Origin: CAYTTR01 sp964440805
Lineage (GTDB): Bacteria; Acidobacteriota; Aminicenantia; Aminicenantales; Aminicenantaceae
Direction: 5' to 3'
Length of the DNA stretch: 64,000 bases
NCBI GenBank assembly: GCA_964440805.1
Contig: CAYTTR010000005.1
Span: 22,164-86,163, forward strand
The notes under the pieces were generated by a model. That model searched no databases. It saw nothing but the letters and a program-made list of their open reading frames with translations, and was not told where the DNA came from. The position numbers were made by a program, and so were the translations under genes. This document shows, one piece after another, positions 61,054-64,000 of the stretch. Position 1 is the first letter of the stretch; every line of letters starts with the position of its first letter.

Positions 61054-63000
61054 ATGGTTCCAAAAAAAATAAATTCCTCAGGAAACATTATTCATGGACC
61101 AACCCTTATCACTGAAGAAGATATTTATCTTTTCAAAGAGGGTAATCATTGCCAGCTTTATCTTAAAATGGGAGCCCACCTAATGACAGTCGATGGAAGA
61201 AAAGGTACTTACTTCAGTGTCTGGGCACCCAATGCCCGGAAGGTTTCAGTTGTTGGAAATTTCAATAACTGGAATCCCGGTTCTCATCCCTTGGCTGTAA
61301 GGTGGGACGGCTCAGGAATCTGGGAAGGATTCATTCCAGGTTTGGGGCAAGGTGAATTATATAAATTCCATATGCTTTCTCATGATGGAGATTACCAAGC
61401 TGATAAAGGTGATCCTTACGCTTTTTTCTGGGAAATCTCACCCCGGACAGCATCTGTCATCTGGGATCTTGACTATCAATGGAAAGACATGGACTGGATG
61501 AAAGAACAACGCCGCCAGCACAATGCCCTACAAAATCCAATTTCCGCCTATGAAGTCCATCTTGGTTCCTGGCGAAGAGGAGGTAAAGACTCTAATAAAC
61601 TTCTATCTTACCGGGAAATTGCTTCCCAGCTGATTGAATATGTCAGAGAAATGAAATTTACTCATGTTGAATTACTGCCAATTATGGAACATCCATTTTA
61701 TGGTTCCTGGGGTTACCAGACAACAGGATATTTTGCTCCTACCAGCCGTTACGGTAATCCTCAGGATTTTATGTACCTTATCGACTTGCTTCACCAGAAT
61801 GGAATCGGAGTTATTCTCGATTGGGTTCCTTCTCATTTTCCTACCGATGAATATGGTCTCGGCCGCTTTGATGGAACCCACCTCTATGAGCACCAGGACC
61901 CAAGAAAAGGATTTCACCCTGATTGGAAGAGTTATATTTTCAACTATGGGAGAAATGAGGTCCGGAGTTTCCTTATAAGCAGTGCGCTTTTCTGGCTGGA
62001 AAAATATCATATCGATGGCCTAAGGGTAGATGCAGTTGCTTCCATGTTGTATCTTGATTATTCACGCCAGGAAGGTGAATGGATCCCCAACGAGTATGGA
62101 GGAAGGGAAAATCTTCAGGCTATCTCTTTCATAAAACGACTTAACGAAATGATGTATAAAGAATACCCCGATATACAGACCATTGCCGAAGAATCAACGG
62201 CCTGGCCCATGGTTACACGGCCTGTTTATTTGGGAGGCCTCGGTTTTGCAATGAAATGGAATATGGGCTGGATGCATGACATCCTTGATTACATGAAAAA
62301 AGAACCTGTCCACCGCAAATATCATCATAACCAGTTGACTTTCAGCATCTGGTATGCTTTCTCAGAAAATTTCATTCTGCCTCTTTCCCACGATGAGGTG
62401 GTTCACGGTAAAGGTTCCCTTTTGGCCAAAATGCCCGGAGATGACTGGCAAAAATTTGCCAATCTCAAGCTTCTTCTGGGCTTCATGTTTACTCATCCCG
62501 GTAAAAAACTACTTTTCATGGGAGGAGAATTTGGACAGTGGAAAGAATGGTCACATGAGGAAAGCCTTGAATGGCCTTTGCTTCAATATGAACCCCACCA
62601 GGGAATCAAACGGTGGGTCAAGGATCTCAATATCCTCTACCGGGGAAAAAAAGCCCTGCACGAGCTTGACTTTGAGCGCAAAGGATTTGAATGGGTGGAT
62701 ATAAGCGACTGGGAAAACAGCATTATCATTTTCCTGAGAAAAGGAACTTCATCAGAAAACTTGGTTTTAGTGGCATGCAATTTCACTCCTATGCCCCGCT
62801 TCAATTACCGGGTTGGAGTTCCAGTGAAAGGATTTTGGCAAGAAATCCTCAACAGCGATGCCAGAGAATACGGTGGCTCCGGTCAGGGAAATATGGGTGG
62901 AGTAAAAGCAGATTTTCTCTCTACTCATGGCAAACCGTTTTCCCTGTCATTGACCTTACCGCCTCTAAGCATTGTTATTTTTGAGAAGAATAAAAAATAA
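61054..63000 (+). CDS. glgB: 1,4-alpha-glucan branching enzyme
   Basis: A 648-residue GH13_9 enzyme that makes alpha-1,6 branches in glycogen. An N-terminal CBM48 domain (about 40-130: GTYFSVWAPNARKVSVVGNFNNW) precedes the GH13 barrel with ILDWVPSHFPTDE, the nucleophile Asp in HIDGLRVDAVASMLYLDY, the acid Glu in IAEESTAWP, and LSHDEVVHGKGS. A C-terminal all-beta domain ends at 648. GGGGG six to eight bases before the ATG supports the start. With the GH57 gene downstream it suggests storage-glucan metabolism. Confidence 0.96.
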   Translation: MVPKKINSSGNIIHGPTLITEEDIYLFKEGNHCQLYLKMGAHLMTVDGRKGTYFSVWAPNARKVSVVGNFNNWNPGSHPLAVRWDGSGIWEGFIPGLGQGELYKFHMLSHDGDYQADKGDPYAFFWEISPRTASVIWDLDYQWKDMDWMKEQRRQHNALQNPISAYEVHLGSWRRGGKDSNKLLSYREIASQLIEYVREMKFTHVELLPIMEHPFYGSWGYQTTGYFAPTSRYGNPQDFMYLIDLLHQNGIGVILDWVPSHFPTDEYGLGRFDGTHLYEHQDPRKGFHPDWKSYIFNYGRNEVRSFLISSALFWLEKYHIDGLRVDAVASMLYLDYSRQEGEWIPNEYGGRENLQAISFIKRLNEMMYKEYPDIQTIAEESTAWPMVTRPVYLGGLGFAMKWNMGWMHDILDYMKKEPVHRKYHHNQLTFSIWYAFSENFILPLSHDEVVHGKGSLLAKMPGDDWQKFANLKLLLGFMFTHPGKKLLFMGGEFGQWKEWSHEESLEWPLLQYEPHQGIKRWVKDLNILYRGKKALHELDFERKGFEWVDISDWENSIIIFLRKGTSSENLVLVACNFTPMPRFNYRVGVPVKGFWQEILNSDAREYGGSGQGNMGGVKADFLSTHGKPFSLSLTLPPLSIVIFEKNKK

Positions 63001-63123
63001 ATGGCAGTCTAACTATCACTGCGATAAAAATTATTTATATTAGGAGAGAAAGGGTAGGGGAATAATCTCGCTATAAGCTTTTTATTTGACTTTTATGATA
63101 GAATCAGGGCGGAAGAAGAAGGT

Positions 63124-63339
63124 ATGAAAGAAAAAATCGGAGAAACAGCCGGAAAAATCTGGAAAATTCTCCAAAAAGAGGATGAGGTCAGTGTTTCCCG
63201 GTTGGTCAAGATGGTGGGCGAAAAATCATCTTTGGTCTACCAGGCACTGGGTTGGCTGGCCAGGGAAAACAAGATCAATTTCCGGAGAGAAGCAAACAAA
63301 CATTTGGTTTCCCTGATTGAATCGGAAAAGAAAATTTAG
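63124..63339 (+). CDS. small winged helix-turn-helix protein (DUF2582-like)
   Basis: A 71-residue protein. ETAGKIWKILQKEDEVSVSRLVKMV, then SSLVYQALGWLARENKINFRRE forms a winged-helix DNA-binding unit like DUF2582 proteins, which occur alone in many bacteria and archaea with no defined targets. GAAGAAGG precedes the ATG. It lies between glgB and the GH57 gene in the same direction, so a regulatory link to glucan metabolism is possible but unproven. Confidence 0.75.
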   Translation: MKEKIGETAGKIWKILQKEDEVSVSRLVKMVGEKSSLVYQALGWLARENKINFRREANKHLVSLIESEKKI

Positions 63340-63495
63340 GTAATTAGTTCCCCTTCCCAGAAGCATATGAAAGAATTATTTGCCTCTTCCTTACACAAAA
63401 TTTGAAAAACCAGAATTTTTTAGCAGCAGAAAGGAAATTCAACAAGAAATAATTATGACACACCCGGGCCACAATTTCCCAATTGAGGACAAAAG

Positions 63496-64000
63496 ATGAA
63501 CAGGTATATCTGCATCCATGGACATTTTTACCAGCCTCCCAGAGAAAACCCATGGCTCGAAGAAATTGAAATCCAGGATTCAGCCTATCCTTTTCATGAT
63601 TGGAACGAAAGGATAGCAGCTGAATGTTACGGACCTAATTCAGCCTCCAGAATTCTTGATGCCCAAAAAAAAATCATCAATATCGTCAACAATTACACCA
63701 GAATAAGCTTCAACTTCGGTCCTACTCTTCTTTCCTGGTTGGAAAAACAAGAGCCTGAAATCTACCAGGCAATAATAGAAGCAGACAAGGGAAGTCAAAA
63801 AAATTTCTCCGGTCATGGGCCTGCTTTAGCTCAGCCCTATAACCATATTATAATGCCTCTGGCTTCAACAAAGGATAAAAGAACCCAGATTCTATGGGGA
63901 ATCAGGGATTTCGAGCTTCGTTTTGAGAGAAAACCGGAAGGAATGTGGCTGCCCGAGACCGCGGCGGACCTGGAAACTTTATCTATTTTAGCAGAGCTGG
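63496..64000 (+). CDS. GH57 glycoside hydrolase, N-terminal fragment
   Basis: The first 168 residues of a GH57 enzyme; the gene runs off the right edge. The opening RYICIHGHFYQPPRENPWLEE is the GH57 start with the HxH region, followed by YPFHDWNERIAAECYGPNSAS, NFGPTLLSWLEKQEPE and MWLPETAADLETL, the DUF3536-type subgroup. GH57 members include alpha-amylases and branching enzymes acting on alpha-glucans; the rest is needed to decide. GAGG precedes the ATG. Confidence 0.9.
   Translation, partial: MNRYICIHGHFYQPPRENPWLEEIEIQDSAYPFHDWNERIAAECYGPNSASRILDAQKKIINIVNNYTRISFNFGPTLLSWLEKQEPEIYQAIIEADKGSQKNFSGHGPALAQPYNHIIMPLASTKDKRTQILWGIRDFELRFERKPEGMWLPETAADLETLSILAEL

Noticed and set aside
1..64000. 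CRISPR arrays, prophage, transposases, rRNA or tRNA genes
   Set aside because: No regularly spaced identical repeats, no phage or transposase-like protein, and no convincing RNA gene was found on reading both strands.

Overview
The window looks like a chromosomal segment of an uncultured diderm bacterium. The best lineage guess is candidate phylum Aminicenantes (OP8) or a close Acidobacteria-like relative. This is inferred from the combination of GWxTD-domain proteins, an S46 dipeptidyl-peptidase, a class V (archaeal-type) fructose-1,6-bisphosphatase, a carboxypeptidase-regulatory-type TonB receptor, Tat/lipoprotein Gfo/Idh/MocA enzymes with DUF1080, and paired gltX-glnS. No rRNA or tRNA is present to settle it. 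Outer-membrane barrels, lipoproteins and a TonB receptor show a double-membrane envelope.

Layout. 0-7 kb: a truncated Reg_prop sensor, a GH127 relic, a barrel-like protein, a secreted cyclophilin, a small membrane protein with an M23 peptidase, a Tyr-rich lipoprotein behind a sigma-54-like promoter, class V FBPase, a Nudix enzyme, an encapsulated-ferritin-like protein with no encapsulin nearby, and a DUF2007 protein. 7.1-24.1 kb: a compact dcw (division and cell wall) operon, mraZ-rsmH-ftsL-ftsI-murE-murF-mraY-murD-ftsW-murG-murC-ftsQ-ftsA-ftsZ. Nearly every junction overlaps or is only a few bases wide. It begins at a TTGACA-17-TATATT promoter with three MraZ boxes and ends with hutI, which overlaps the ftsZ stop. 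24.1-28.7 kb: an inverted pair of degenerate 9-bp repeats, two envelope proteins and the S46 peptidase.

28.7-41.9 kb is mostly minus strand: a four-gene operon (TPR protein, sulfatase-fold/TPR protein, two GWxTD proteins), a large TonB receptor with a clear terminator and a second sigma-54-like promoter, a fused FAD/Fe-S 2-hydroxyacid dehydrogenase, and a lipoprotein. 42.0-47.8 kb is the most unusual part. It is a tightly packed four-gene plus-strand cassette: a threonine-synthase-like PLP enzyme, a DUF1611/DgcN-like P-loop protein, a fusion of a MurL-like PP-loop domain to a creatininase-family amidohydrolase, and an L-Ala-D/L-Glu epimerase-like enolase. Three of the four parts belong to families tied to glutamate stereochemistry or acyl-glutamate chemistry, so I propose an undescribed D/L-glutamate (or glutamyl-peptide) pathway.

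47.8-64 kb: trpS, a DUF1622 relic, a five-gene minus-strand sugar or keto-sugar operon (DoxX, Tat-exported Gfo/Idh, MFS importer, Gfo/Idh, lipoprotein isomerase-DUF1080), a sulfatase-fold lipoprotein, two stacked palindromic elements, gltX (missing its internal Cys-rich insert) coupled to glnS, glgB, a small wHTH protein and the start of a GH57 enzyme.

All homology calls come from reading the protein sequences and recalling family motifs. No database search was run.
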